Shown here piece by piece: positions 35,726 through 46,546 of a stretch of 64,000 nt of DNA. Within the stretch, counting starts at the first letter, position 1, and each line of letters opens with the position of its first letter. The DNA is taken from NCBI GenBank assembly GCA_026119935.1, contig JALRMH010000038.1:1-64000 (forward strand), in the 5' to 3' direction. This DNA is from Endothia cerciana. Its lineage: Eukaryota > Ascomycota > Sordariomycetes > Diaporthales > Cryphonectriaceae. A program made the translations under genes and the position numbers. Under the pieces are notes generated by a model that was not told where the DNA came from, did not search any database, and worked only from the letters and a program-made list of their open reading frames with translations.

Positions 35726-35733
35726 TATATAAA
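35726..35733 (+). promoter_or_regulatory. Orphan TATATAAA element
   Basis: A perfect TATATAAA followed by CT-rich sequence. The first ATG downstream (35,791) opens a frame of only 18 codons. It may drive a non-coding RNA or nothing at all. Confidence 0.25.
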
Positions 35734-36789
35734 GCCTCCTCCTCGTGAAGACAGCTGCGCCGGTCACAAGGCAGGTGTCGTCGAGGCCGAGATGCCCAGG
35801 CTATATCGCGCCCTGATCATCCAGCCACGCGATGCCGAAAGGAGATAAAGTGAGCTGGTGAGGATCGTCTGGGGTGACGGATAACTCGGATGCCACAGCC
35901 CGCCTGGCCCCCCCCCCCCCCCAACGACCCTTCAGCTGACGGCCATCAAAATCTGGGAAGGGCCTCGTTCTTTTTTTGGCGGTTTTTGCTGGGCCTCCTG
36001 TGGGAATGAGGATGATGTGACCCCGTAGACTCCTAGCTGTGCCTGATGTGATGTACAAAGCGGGATCAGTGTTCGGGATGGAGGAGTGTCTGTGTGGACT
36101 TTGTTGATCTCGACCGCAACTTGGTGCGAACCTGGCAAGCAATATCCGGGAGAAACAAGGGTCCCCGTCCCCGTCCAGCCCTCCCGCCAAAGCTTAAAGA
36201 GTGAGGGTGAAGGGTATGCCTGCTTCCTGAGGCAGCAATGACGAGCGAAAACAGGGGGATGGGGTGACGCCATGTCCCTTTGTGGTTGGCTGTCCCTGCT
36301 TTCGAAACGCACACGGGCCCCTGGACACAGGCCGCCTGAGGGGGCGACAGGTCTCCACCCACAGGGCACCGGGTGGCCACTTGGGCGGCCTGCAGAGGGT
36401 CTGGCTGCCACTACCAGTACAATGAACGTGCGATGGGGGCCACCTATGGAACACTGGTGAGATGGATGGGAGGTCCTGCATGATCTGGATGGACCACGGG
36501 ACAAGACCTTGACCTCTTGAGTTGCTGCTCCTCCCGTGCCACCGCCGCCGCCTTGCCCTGCCCTGCACCCCGCGGCGCCGCCTTTTCCATCCTTCTTACA
36601 ACTGCTCTGTCGCCCCGGAACTGCCACACCATCCGTTTCTGACCAACCCTTTCTCTTCCCTCTCCTTTTATTATCGCCACTCGTCCTTTTCTGTGAAATC
36701 GACGGTCTTCTCCCCCCCCCCCCCCTTCCCCCACACACACAACCACACTGCTCCGTATCTCTTTTCTTCTCGTGAGACATCCAAACAAT

Positions 36790-36809
36790 ACGACGACGAC
36801 GACGACGAC

Positions 36810-36841
<32 letters not shown>

Positions 36842-36846
36842 CGACG
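36790..36846 (+). repeat. (ACG)n microsatellite in the DUF7728-like leader
   Basis: About 19 ACG units with one ACA interruption end 95 bases before the start codon of the next gene. Confidence 0.9.
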
Positions 36847-36940
36847 TCACAGGGCGACAGACCTCCCACTTCACTTACTCGTGGCTAGCACTGCCGCCTC
36901 ACAACCATCCACCCGACAACACGCCCACAGATCAGTCAAC

Positions 36941-38119
36941 ATGCTGCTGCGACCCCTCATCGCCGTGGCTGGCCTGTCGGCTGCCGCCGGTGCTTTCCTG
37001 GTGCCACCGCAGCTCAGCACCCACGAGGTTGAGGCCTTTGAGGTCATCCCGGTCGAGAGTATCGCCATCGCCCAGGGCCAGACCGTAAACCTCGAGTGCG
37101 CAGGGTGCCCGCCCGTCTTCAAGCACAAGAACCACAACAAGCACAAGGGTGCTCACCACAAGCAGCACGTCAGCCATCTCGAGCTCGACTTCACGGCCGA
37201 GTCCGGAAGGCTGATGGTCAACGGCTTTGAGCTGTACCCCCACTCCGACCCGTTCACGAACGTCCTCGTTGCTGCCCAGGTTGCGGAGAAGCCCAAGCAC
37301 CAGAACAAGCACAGCAAGCACCACAAGGACGGCGACGACAAGGCCAAGGGGCTGAAGAGCCACCACAAGTTCCGGCCACACGACGGCAAGCCCAAGTCTG
37401 TCCAGCAGCAGCTCGGCTTCAGCCTCCAGGTCCAGCCGGTCACCAAGACCGCCGACGAGATGGAACTGGCCGTCGTGGACCTCCAGATCATCGAGGTCGG
37501 CTCCGTGTTCGTCGACGGCCTCCCCAACGTCCGCGCCCACCTGATCAAGACCCCCAACGGCGACCTCATGATCGCCAAGATCGAGAAGACCGCCTCCGAG
37601 ACGACCTCGGCCCCGATGGAGCACGGCCAGGAGGAGTGCACCACCATCCTGTGCAGGTGGCGCGCCATCATCGCCGCCCAGCTCGAGAAGATGAAGATGC
37701 ACGGCTGTGCCGGCATGATGGGCGCCAAGGCCGGCCACGGCCACACCCATCACAACCACCACGGCGGCCACCTGGGCCACAACCGCCAGCACGGCTGGGC
37801 GCTGCTCTTCCGGAAGCTCACCTCCCACATCATCCTGCCCGTCCTGGTCGGGATCGTCGCCGGCGTCAGCGTCTCCATCCTCGGCATGCTGGTCGGTACC
37901 ATCCTGGTCGGCCTGTGGCGCAGGTTCGTCCGCGGACAGAGCTTCTTCCCCTCGCACCACTGCCGTCGCTTCGGCCGCTCCAGCCACCACAAGGCTTCCC
38001 ACCAGGAGGCTGCCCTCCCCGAGGAGAAGTCCGCCCTGATGGCCATCGGCACGGAGGAGCTCCCGCCCCCACCTTCGTACGAGGACGAGCCGGCGGTGGA
38101 GCACGAGGAGCGGGTCTAA
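36941..38119 (+). CDS. His-rich type I membrane protein, DUF7728-like
   Basis: An intronless gene for 392 residues. A signal peptide covers about 1-19 (MLLRPLIAVAGLSAAAGAF). The lumenal or extracellular part begins with EAFEVIPVESIAIAQGQ and ECAGCPPVFK, as in fungal DUF7728 proteins, and contains HLELDFTAESGRLMVNGFELYP. Histidine clusters lie at 62-79, 120-142, 266-284 and 339-354. A transmembrane helix spans about 297-325 (ILPVLVGIVAGVSVSILGMLV), followed by an Arg-rich stop-transfer (WRRFVRG) and a cytosolic tail ending in PPPPSYEDE, a PPxY motif at 377-380. PPxY motifs bind WW domains of Rsp5/Nedd4-type ubiquitin ligases. Metal binding by the His clusters is inferred and unproven. The ATG at 36,941 was chosen over in-frame upstream starts because it opens the signal peptide directly. 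Confidence 0.75.
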   Translation: MLLRPLIAVAGLSAAAGAFLVPPQLSTHEVEAFEVIPVESIAIAQGQTVNLECAGCPPVFKHKNHNKHKGAHHKQHVSHLELDFTAESGRLMVNGFELYPHSDPFTNVLVAAQVAEKPKHQNKHSKHHKDGDDKAKGLKSHHKFRPHDGKPKSVQQQLGFSLQVQPVTKTADEMELAVVDLQIIEVGSVFVDGLPNVRAHLIKTPNGDLMIAKIEKTASETTSAPMEHGQEECTTILCRWRAIIAAQLEKMKMHGCAGMMGAKAGHGHTHHNHHGGHLGHNRQHGWALLFRKLTSHIILPVLVGIVAGVSVSILGMLVGTILVGLWRRFVRGQSFFPSHHCRRFGRSSHHKASHQEAALPEEKSALMAIGTEELPPPPSYEDEPAVEHEERV

Positions 38120-39377
38120 GGATTTCTCCCACCACCATCATCATCCATTTATCTATCTTTCCGGAATACCCAGCATGGCACAGAGAGTAGAAATGAGCAG
38201 GGGATCAAACGGGCACGCGGTCTACGTCTATGCAAAGGCAAGAAGAGCAGAAAAGACACAGACTGAGCAGTCAAGGATCCTCCGAGGACGGCGTTTTACG
38301 GTATGAGGGGATCACCAGATATGCTGGCGTTGGTTATGAGTCCCCGGTTGGAGGGCATGTGTGTCCGTCTAGTCATTCACTTTCATACAAAGGGTATTTA
38401 TTCTCTTGTCTTGCGGGTCTCTAGGATTGTCTTCTCTCAATAATACCCAACACGCTCCCTTTTTGAATCCATGATACTTTTTTTTTTTTTTTTTTTCCCT
38501 GGCCGGCACCCGTGCGAATCTTGCTCTACACGTCTCTTTTTGCGTGTCAACTCAGCTGTACATCTCGTCAAATCCAACGCGTCCTGTCGTAAACAAGCTG
38601 CTGGACACGTTCTGAGCCCTGGAGCTCAGAGGGCCGCTCGAGTCATCCCAATAGGCCTTGGCGTGAATTTCGACCAGCAATAGCTTACCTCTGCTCAGCC
38701 CCCGCGGTTCTTACGTTACCTACCTGCCGCCTTCTCGTGATGCCGTGCCGACCTTTCCGTAGAGTTCCTCCCCCGGGCGCCCACACATGCCCTCCCACCG
38801 CGGGGGCGCAAGACCGGCCTCCAGGTGCCGAAACCCCCGGGCGACCTGGGTGAGCGCATCCCACCCATTCCATCCTAGCGGACCCGCCGGAGGATTTGGG
38901 GAAAAGGGAAAAGAAAGAATCTTTTTGAGATGACGAGCAGCGGGCTTCGCCTCCTCCTCCGCCGGGGGTTACGATGGCCACCAACCAGGACCGCACGATG
39001 TGTGGATGAAGTAATCTTTGATCCCGGCCTTGGACTGACTCACTTCCTCCATGCGCACGGCACGCACATGCCGCTGCCCTCATTATTAGCCCGCGAGCTC
39101 AGACCAGGGGCCGGCTGGGGGGTTGCGGGTGGCTTTACCTAATCTGCCCGCGGGCCACAATGGAGGGATAGATAGTAAGGTTCGTTCTCTCTCTCAGCCC
39201 GCTTGGTTGGTCGGTATCCCCCACCCGCATCCACCTGCCAACCGTGAAAATTCAACAGGAAAAGAAATGAAATTTGATGACAAGTCTCTTTCTTACCAAG
39301 GATTATTATTCTGGCCGAGGGATAGATAGATAGATACCACACAAAGAAAAAAGAAGAAGAAGAAAAATCGTCAAAAA
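38120..39377. other. Intergenic between DUF7728-like gene and tRNA
   Basis: Contains the 3' flank with a roughly 19-T run at 38,478 and purine-rich stretches. No gene was recognised. Confidence 0.6.
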
Positions 39378-39475
39378 TGCATCAGGAGGGAGTCGAACCC
39401 CCGCCCCTTGCTTACGTTCACACCCTTAGGGGTAGAAATGGAAGGCAAGGATCCTGACCGTTGGACCACTGATGC
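39378..39475 (-). tRNA. tRNA-Gly(UCC): tRNA-Gly (anticodon UCC) with intron
   Basis: Read on the minus strand, the 7-base acceptor stem GCATCAG pairs with CTGATGC. The D arm is GTCC/GGAT. The T arm has stem GGGGG/CCCTC with a TTCGACT loop, and the discriminator is A. The anticodon stem CTTGC/GCAAG encloses loop C-T-TCC-A-A, giving anticodon TCC at 39,442-39,440. A 26-base intron (39,438-39,413) lies one base 3' of the anticodon, the canonical position for nuclear tRNA introns. The mature RNA is 72 bases including the discriminator. It would read GGA (and GGG by wobble) codons. Confidence 0.93.
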
Positions 39476-41576
39476 GAAACCGGGGTTATGGGTGAGTTCT
39501 TGCGTAGTCTGTTTACTTATATACCGGGCCGTCTGAACCTCGCTCGGGCAGGAGTATTCCCAGGTGAGGCCCAGAGTCATTAGCATTTTGATAGCCTCGA
39601 TCAAGCCTAGCCTCGCGAGAAAGCACAGAGCGGCTTCACTTTTCATATGAGCCTATGGTACGTACACGGCCTTGCTTGTGATATCTGCAGTGAGCACCTA
39701 GGAAAGCACTCAGGTGCTCTATTCAAGGGCCCGGCAACCCCCCCTGGTGGGACGACCACTCCACACACAAGAGGCGAGGGCGGCGCGTGCTACACGGTGC
39801 GGTTACCGCCCATGTACGCATCGTACCATTGATCATCAGCTGGCCCAACCACCCAGCAGGGCGCCTGGCCGGCGCGCCCACTCACCGGCACGGCTGCCGA
39901 CCATGTCCATGTCGGACTCCCAACATGAGCCGACCCGTGGTTCCTATGGCAATCGCCTACGAGCACCCATTTTCTTGGCCGAACTCGAACTCGAACTCCG
40001 GAGGACTGTGTACAGTAGCATCATATCATAAGTCCGTAGTCATAGTATCTTGCCGCGCTATGCTCCCCCTGGGCATAGCTGTAGGCTATTTTTGACGGCG
40101 GTGTCTGTTTTTTTTTCCCAGTAGGACAGGTTATCGGCAGTCTAAGGAGATCCTGATAAAAGACCTGTGTGCTATGATTTTCCTATGTTCATGCTTCACT
40201 TGTCCGCGATCTCCAGTGCTACCCTTCGTGATAGCCGATATGATGGTACCCTTGGAGTGTTTCGCCATCCCTTTGTGGACAAAGGCCATGGAGGGCCGGC
40301 ATTTGACGTACATTTACAGCGTATTTACCGGAAGTCCTGGCGGTTGATGTACGGTGAATTCACTGGTGAGTCCAGGGCGGATTTACCGGTGGATGCATGG
40401 TGAATCCCCCCCCGTGAATATATGTTGAATTCACTCATTGGTGTGCATTCCGCAAGGCTGTTGCTAAGAGATCTGATTCTCGGAGAACACCGTCAGGCAC
40501 AGCCGTCCGGACGGTTCACATAGCGATATCATAGCTGGCTTGCAATCTGTATCTGCTCCATGACATTGAAAATGCGTATGGACTGTACGACTGCTCCAGC
40601 TGCAGCCATAACTTGCTGTATTGAACCCAACCCCCCTCCGCCAAGGGAGAGAAACAAAGAAAAAGGAAAACGTATCATCTGCTCGCCCTCTCTGCGTCGT
40701 CCATATCGGATCCGGCATGCTAAGCTTCTCCTTGCTTGGAACCCCCAAACGAAGTATGCAACCTAGCTTATAGGTCCGACGGCCAAGCGAGGTAACGTAC
40801 CAAGCAGGTCATCCTTGGGTCTGTACCAAAATTTCTCTACAAGAAGTGTATAATCTACAATAATTAGGGGCAGGAGGACTTTATGGATGGCACTTTGCGA
40901 ACGTTTGTGCTATTACGCTTTGGGCGTGCACATTCAGGACAGGAGGGGTCTTGCGTGAGTAATTTGAGAAAAGAAGCTCGCCAAAGAGGGCGCCTCAGCT
41001 TTCGAGGCTCGCTAAGACGCATTCTTGGTATGACGGCTCAAGGGATGGGATAGTCACGGCCTGCTGGGGTGGTTTCTGATGAGATTACTTTTGGTTTTGC
41101 CGGAAAATTCCAAAGTTGATGATCTCCCTTTAACGAGAGTACTCGGTCGTTCGCTACATCAAGAAGTTTTACGTCTGGCATTGTACGGACTGTGGATCAT
41201 GGAGTCGTGGACGGTGTTTTGTGATGCGCGCAAGGGGTCTGAGACACATCCCCCTGGCGTCGATCAAGATCTTCTGTGAACCAGATTTTGCCTTGGCATG
41301 TTTCTTCAGTACTTGGCGGGCGGCAACCTTGCCCTCGACGACCTGTTGTCGTTCTCCGACTTTGATCAACCCCCCATTTCATGGTTTTACAGCATTGGTT
41401 CTTCAGTCTTTTGGACTCGACTAGGGCCAACGTGGCTAGGAATGATGTAAAAGGTATATTAAATAGCGCGAGAGTGTCCAAACATCATAGATCGGTCATG
41501 ATCCATATCGCAGCACAGGGTAATAGATACAAGCGCCCAGCGCATGTGGCCAGGCCTCTGAAGATGGGGGTGGAGC
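39476..41576. other. Intergenic, about 2.1 kb
   Basis: No gene was recognised. Between 40,300 and 40,435 short related pieces recur (tttaccgg, ggtgaatt, tgttgaattcac), probably a degenerate repeat. The 3' end of the Egh16/GAS1 gene begins at 41,577. Confidence 0.55.
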
Positions 41577-42082
41577 CTACGCGCCGCCCTGCTGGTTGCA
41601 CGCGGTCTCCTGCGCGTTGCAGTCACCGACCGTCGAGCCGGTCACCGTCCCCGAGTTGACGGCATCGGCACACGCGTTGTTCTGGATCGCACAGGCCCGC
41701 TGCACCGCTGCGCTCTTGTTGACAAAGGTGTTCCCGTTGACGGCAAAGGGCCGCGTCGAATCCCCGGAGTCCGTGACGGCCGGTGCCGCGATACCGCCGA
41801 TCGCGCTGCTGCTGCTCTGCTGGACGGACGACGAGGCTGAGGACGAGGACGACGGGGTCGTGGAACCGCTAGTATTATCGCCGCTGGCGTCTAGTGAAGA
41901 CAAGGAAGGAGAAGAACAAGGGGAGGAGGCGGCGACATTAGTTGCCTTTGCCTTTGCCTGCGTTCGCGTTCGCGTTTGCGTTTGCGTTTGCGTTCCCTGG
42001 TTGCCTTTGTTATTACTCTGTGCGGACTGGTCCTGGCCTGTCTTGCCGGAGGAGGTGCCACTGTTGCTGTTGTTGGAGGATG

Positions 42083-42116
<34 letters not shown>

Positions 42117-43283
42117 GATAGCACCTGAGGAGGAACCTTTGGAGGTTGATGATGTTGATGCTGGGGAAGAGGACTGAGCACCGGAGGCCTGGGAGGGGGA
42201 TGCTTTGTTCGCACTGGATGAGGCGGCGTTGTTGGAGGCTGAATTACCTTGTCCACCCTTGTTGGCGGCGTTACCATTAGCAGCGTTGTTGGTATTACTG
42301 CTAGCGCCACCGCCGATTTGGATCTATATACGAGTCAGTATATCCCAGTACTTCGCCATGCCGAGAGAAGAGAGGAAGACACCCACCCTCACGCAGTCAT
42401 CCTGAGCACCACTGATCGATCAATACGTTAGTGATAAGTTTCAGAGCAAACCACACACCGTCCTTACATACCGTTGAGCGACGGGCATCAGAACAGGCTG
42501 GTGGTTGGAAGAACCGGCCATGGTGCAGACACGATAGTTTCCAGCCGGCAGACCACCCGTGACGGCGGTCGTGACGAGCCCTTTGCCGTTACCAGCGTCA
42601 TTGATACCCTTGAAGAAGGCAAACTGGGACGCGTCCGGGGGCGTGGACGGCGTCTGCGAGTTGCCAATATCCTGAATGGTGATGTGGGTGTGGCCGATGA
42701 CCGTACCGCTGCTGGACAGCTGCTGCGGGGCCGAGTAGTACGTGCTGTCCGGGTTGGTGAAGGTACCCAGCTGTATATTGGCCATCTGCACGGTGACGTT
42801 GAAGTCCTTGTTGGCAGCCGGCTCCTTGCCGGGCACGGGGCTCGTGATGATGCTGGATACCATCTTGGTCGTGGCCGGCATGTCGCCCATCACCACGCCG
42901 TTGCAGGAGCCCTGCTTCTGCTGCAGGCCGTTGGTCAAGGTCTTGCCCGAGCAGAAGTTGATGAAGTTGGCGTTGTCCGTCTGCGACTTTGCCTGGCCCG
43001 CTGTGGCACCCGATGAGCCGTCATTGGCTGAGCCCGTGGCGATGGCATTCTGGTTCAGGGTAGTGCCAGATCCGGCGTTGTTGTCTGTAGAGAATCAGCG
43101 GGAGGCCCGGCCTTGGATCACGGGCCGCGGCTTACTGTTGCCGGTGTTGGCGGTATTCCCAGTCCCTTTCCCTTTGTTCTGTCTCGACACCAGCAAGCCG
43201 AGCTCGTCATGTCCTGGCAGTGCAAAAGCCTCCGCGGCCGCGGCCATACCCATCAGGGCGAGGGCAACTGCTTTCAACTGCAT
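41577..43283 (-). CDS. Egh16/GAS1-family secreted protein with Ser-rich linker and extra C-terminal module
   Basis: GAS1/MAS3-type proteins of Magnaporthe and Egh16H of Blumeria are secreted during appressorium formation and aid penetration. Exons are 43,283-43,136, 43,084-42,472, 42,411-42,387 and 42,323-41,577, giving 510 residues. A signal peptide spans about 1-19. The Egh16 domain covers about 68-262 and shows FCSGKTLTNGLQQKQGSC, SSIITSPVPGKEP, YYSAPQQLSS, GTVIGHTHITIQD, QFAFFKGINDAGNGKG, GLPAGNYRVCT and NHQPVLMPVAQRGAQDDC. Exon 3 is only 25 bases. Exon 4 encodes a linker of about 190 residues of Ser, Asn, Gln and Thr with a poly-Ser run. It ends in a compact Cys-containing module (FAVNGNTFVNKSAAVQRACA, then NACAD, DCNAQETAC) seen in fungal cell-wall proteins. 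No GPI signal follows it. Tip-targeted secretion is inferred from the family. Confidence 0.88.
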
Positions 43284-46200
43284 ATCTAGGGAGTGGTATT
43301 AAAGGTTTTCGTAGGAAGAAGGGGGGTGGGTATATGAGGCTCTGCCGAAGAGACTTGGTACCAGACCAATGAAAAGTCAAGGGGAGGCCGGCTTGCTGTG
43401 AAAAGGAACGGTCACAGTAATCACCGACTTGGCTGTAGGAACATCCGACGAGAAAAGAGCGAACGAAAGTGGAAGTACACAACCAGCGCGTCGAGGGGAT
43501 TTGGGATGGCAGGAAAAGAAAAGAAAGAGGAGCCCCCGATCACCTGAGGATGAAGGAGAGAGGAGAGATCAGATATAGTGAACGTCGAGCCAAGAGTTTG
43601 GCCCTTTACAACCAAGGCCATGACAGGTTTCGGTGACTCCATTGCCAAGATCTTGGCTGCCGGGAAGTCTTGCATCACGTTCCCTCACGGCCCACCTCCG
43701 TGATGGGAGATGTTCAGGATCGTGTGGTGGTGATGGTGCGTTAAGGAGGCGCACCGCCGACGAACCCCACGGCCACAAAACGAGCTGCCAGGGGTCCATC
43801 GGTAGGCGCCTCACCCACTAGGGCTGATGATCCTTGGAAGTTTTAAGGTTAATTCGATGAGCCCCGTTGCTGCGTTGTACCCCTGGTCGAGACAAGTCGA
43901 TGTACGCGACTCGGAAGTACTGAGCTGTGGGCACCTATCCACTGCGGGTCAGCGAGTCCCAAGAACATTCTTGAGCGCATCCAGAACCGACAGAGGAAAA
44001 CGTTCTGTAGCAACTCACTCGAGGGCTATTGACACATGGGAGCAATGTTGGCACCAGACATGAAGAAGGGCAGGGAGATCAGCGATGCGCGAAAAACAAA
44101 AAAAAACCCCAAAAAAAAACACGCAGATCCGAAGTAGATCTTGCCCAGCAGCTCTTGTACCGTCCCATGTACCGACTGCTAAACCCAAAGAGTCCGAGTA
44201 TTGGAGGGATGACGGCCATCTCGTCTGTTCGAGTGAACTCGCTGTGTCCATGCACGACAGTCGATAGAGCCAGGGGTCGCCCTGAGCAAGGAGAGGGATA
44301 TCATGTACGAGGTTGGATGGGATAGCGCGCGGTCATTCGCAAGTGTCGCTGCTGTGCATCCCAATTGAGTTGGGCTCATTAGATGCTCCCCTATATTCAG
44401 ACTGTTTGCCGAGCCGACAAGACTCTCATCCTCTCCCGTGGCTGTCTGTGACCAGACCGAGAAGAGAGGATGAAAGTCCCGGACAGATGCAACCTTGATA
44501 GATCGACGTTGATGCGGCTCAAGATGTCAGAGGTTCTTTAGCGGGGCCCCTGCTAGCATGCCGCGGGCGGGTGGGCCCATGGCGGTATAGAGGTCGTCAT
44601 TGGCCTTGGGGGGTCGATCACGCAGATTCAGTTTGGGCTTCTTCCATAACCATGTGTCGATGAAGCGGGATAGCGCCTCAAAGACTGTCTGCCACACGCC
44701 GCCGTACCGCCTGCAAGCATGGCGCCGGGCAACATGACAAGCTTAACAACCTAATAACTTTAATCTTGGGCGACAGAGGGCCGGACTCCTGGGAGTACAA
44801 CCACACTCCAGCGCCCATGTATGTACCGCGCTTGCATGTACCACCACCGCCTCAAGACGGTGGCTGAGACCTCAACCACCAGAATTGACGCTCACTTTAC
44901 CATTCTTAGTCGTGGACGAGGGGCCGCGCCGTCGATACCCCCTCTGACCCACGCCAGTACTTTGCTTACCTTGCGGCGATCTCAGTTTCTTGATCTCCCT
45001 TGATCTCCCCTGCTGTGATTTTCCCGGATTTGCAAAACAGAGGGGATCATATCAGCGTCTAACTAAGCGGCACCACCTGCGCAGGATGCCATGGTAGGAC
45101 AGCGCCTTGCGGCGGCCCCGCGCGGGGGGGGGGGGGAAGGCTCTTGGGGTTTTCACAAGCAATGGTCAAGGCGACCTCATCACCCATGCTTGGCCCAGTA
45201 CCTAATCGGATGAAAGGTGCCGTTCGGCCAGATCCCGAAGGTTCCCCCTGAATCGGGGCCCCTCCAGTGCGCTGCCATCCGGTTTCCGAGCCAAGTTCGG
45301 CTCAACAATTCTCTGCTCCGGCATTCTATCGTCGGCCCTCATCGACATTCCCTTGCTAATTATGCACGGCCTTACTCCACGGTCGGACGCTCACAATATC
45401 GCCTTCAGAGGGTCAGTGTCTGAATGACGCAGTACTTGCGCCATGAGCAAACGCCAGTCCGCATTCTACCCAGTGGAACAACTCACGGCGTCACGCCGCC
45501 TCATTTCGGTGGTGATCACAGGATCTGTCTCCAGGCTTGTTCCTCTCCGAAAGGTTGAGACTGTGCCCGCCGGTCAGATTCTGGGACGAGACGACTCCGT
45601 TGAGTCGCAAGAGAGAGGGAACAGGGGATGGGTTTTTTTTTGAAGGATGCCAAAGCCCCAAACGCCTTGGCGGGTTTTGACTGCCCACTAGTGAAAAGGG
45701 CCTCATACCGGTGACTGGGCAATTCTTCCCGCCGCCAAGTAAAGCTTATCCATCACCTGCATGTTGGCGCATTCCTGCAATCATCAAGCAGTGGTCTTGT
45801 GGTGTTGCTGACCGGGCGGATTCTGATCGGCTTGGGCAAAACAAAGTTGCAATCTCGAGAAGATCCGGCTTGTGCCTGGGTTTCTCCACACCTGCGTGTC
45901 AGGATGCAGCCGGAAGTTGAAGCTGTACCAAGCCGATGCCTGGTGTCTCCCGGTCTTGTGATCGACAATGTGCGGATAGCGGATAAAAGTTCCCCTCTAG
46001 TGTTTTCAAATTCTGCTGTCTTGCTGTTATACATGATGGCCTCTTATACACGACCGCTCAGAACACATGCGTCTTTCGACCATGACTAGGGTGCAAGCTG
46101 CCTGGTCAACATGGGAACACAGCTACGTATGAAGCCTGGTAGGCAAGGGAGGTTTCCGGCAACGGGGCTACTGTCGGCCAGATCGTCATCCGCGTATTGG

Positions 46201-46546
46201 GTAGCTACTTTATGACTTTGAGCAGAGATTCGGACCTTAAAGAAGGGCCATATGGGAGACCAACTCAAAGAATCGCATGGAACAATCCGTGTCTCGGTCG
46301 ACAAGGTTCTGCAGAACAATCTACAGCCCACAGGCATCCCCATATTGGAAAGACTTTCAGATGCCCGAGTCTTTGATGAGACATATTAGGGCAGGGCTGG
46401 ATCCGGCGGCGGCAACATGTAAGTGCGTCTGCTCGTGGATCGGCCAGAGAAGTCCCGCCTGGGGGAAGGCGTGGTGCATCGGACGAGAAGCGCAATCAAT
46501 ACGCAATAGAACTATACCTTACATCGGAAACCTCATGACGGAGGCC
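43284..46546. other. Intergenic, promoter side of Egh16/GAS1, mostly featureless
   Basis: The 5' flank of the secreted protein gene occupies the first kilobase. An A-rich run lies at 44,098-44,120 and a 14-G run near 45,124-45,137. Apart from the possible exon at 44,527-44,710, no coding sequence was recognised. Confidence 0.5.
44527..44710 (-). CDS. Possible C-terminal exon of an unidentified gene
   Basis: After an acceptor (tgcag) at 44,711-44,713 the minus strand stays open for 61 codons to a TGA at 44,527. The peptide is well mixed, with runs such as VWQTVFEALSRFIDTWLWKK and RDRPPKANDDLYTAMG, and third positions favour G/C. The upstream exon could not be fixed: candidate frames at 44,730-44,860 are plausible but end in a stop or need a 40-base intron, short for this window. 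It matches no family I know. It may be the tail of a decayed gene. Confidence 0.3.

Larger units (their letters stand above)
34713..36940. other. Intergenic, leader and promoter of the DUF7728-like gene
   Basis: It contains short GATA tracts near 35,061, a C run at 35,909-35,922, a TATA box at 35,726 with no obvious gene behind it, and near the 3' end a pyrimidine-rich leader with a 14-C run at 36,712-36,725 and an (ACG)n tract. Long frames on the minus strand here are low-complexity and unsupported. Confidence 0.55.

Noticed and set aside
35932..36780. 282-residue minus-strand frame
   Set aside because: It is a low-complexity Gly/Arg/Pro translation of a pyrimidine-rich leader, with no motif or consistent bias.
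36932..38104. 390-residue open frame on the minus strand
   Set aside because: It mirrors the DUF7728-like gene. Its Val/Leu/Asp-rich low-complexity product is the expected shadow of G/C-ending codons.
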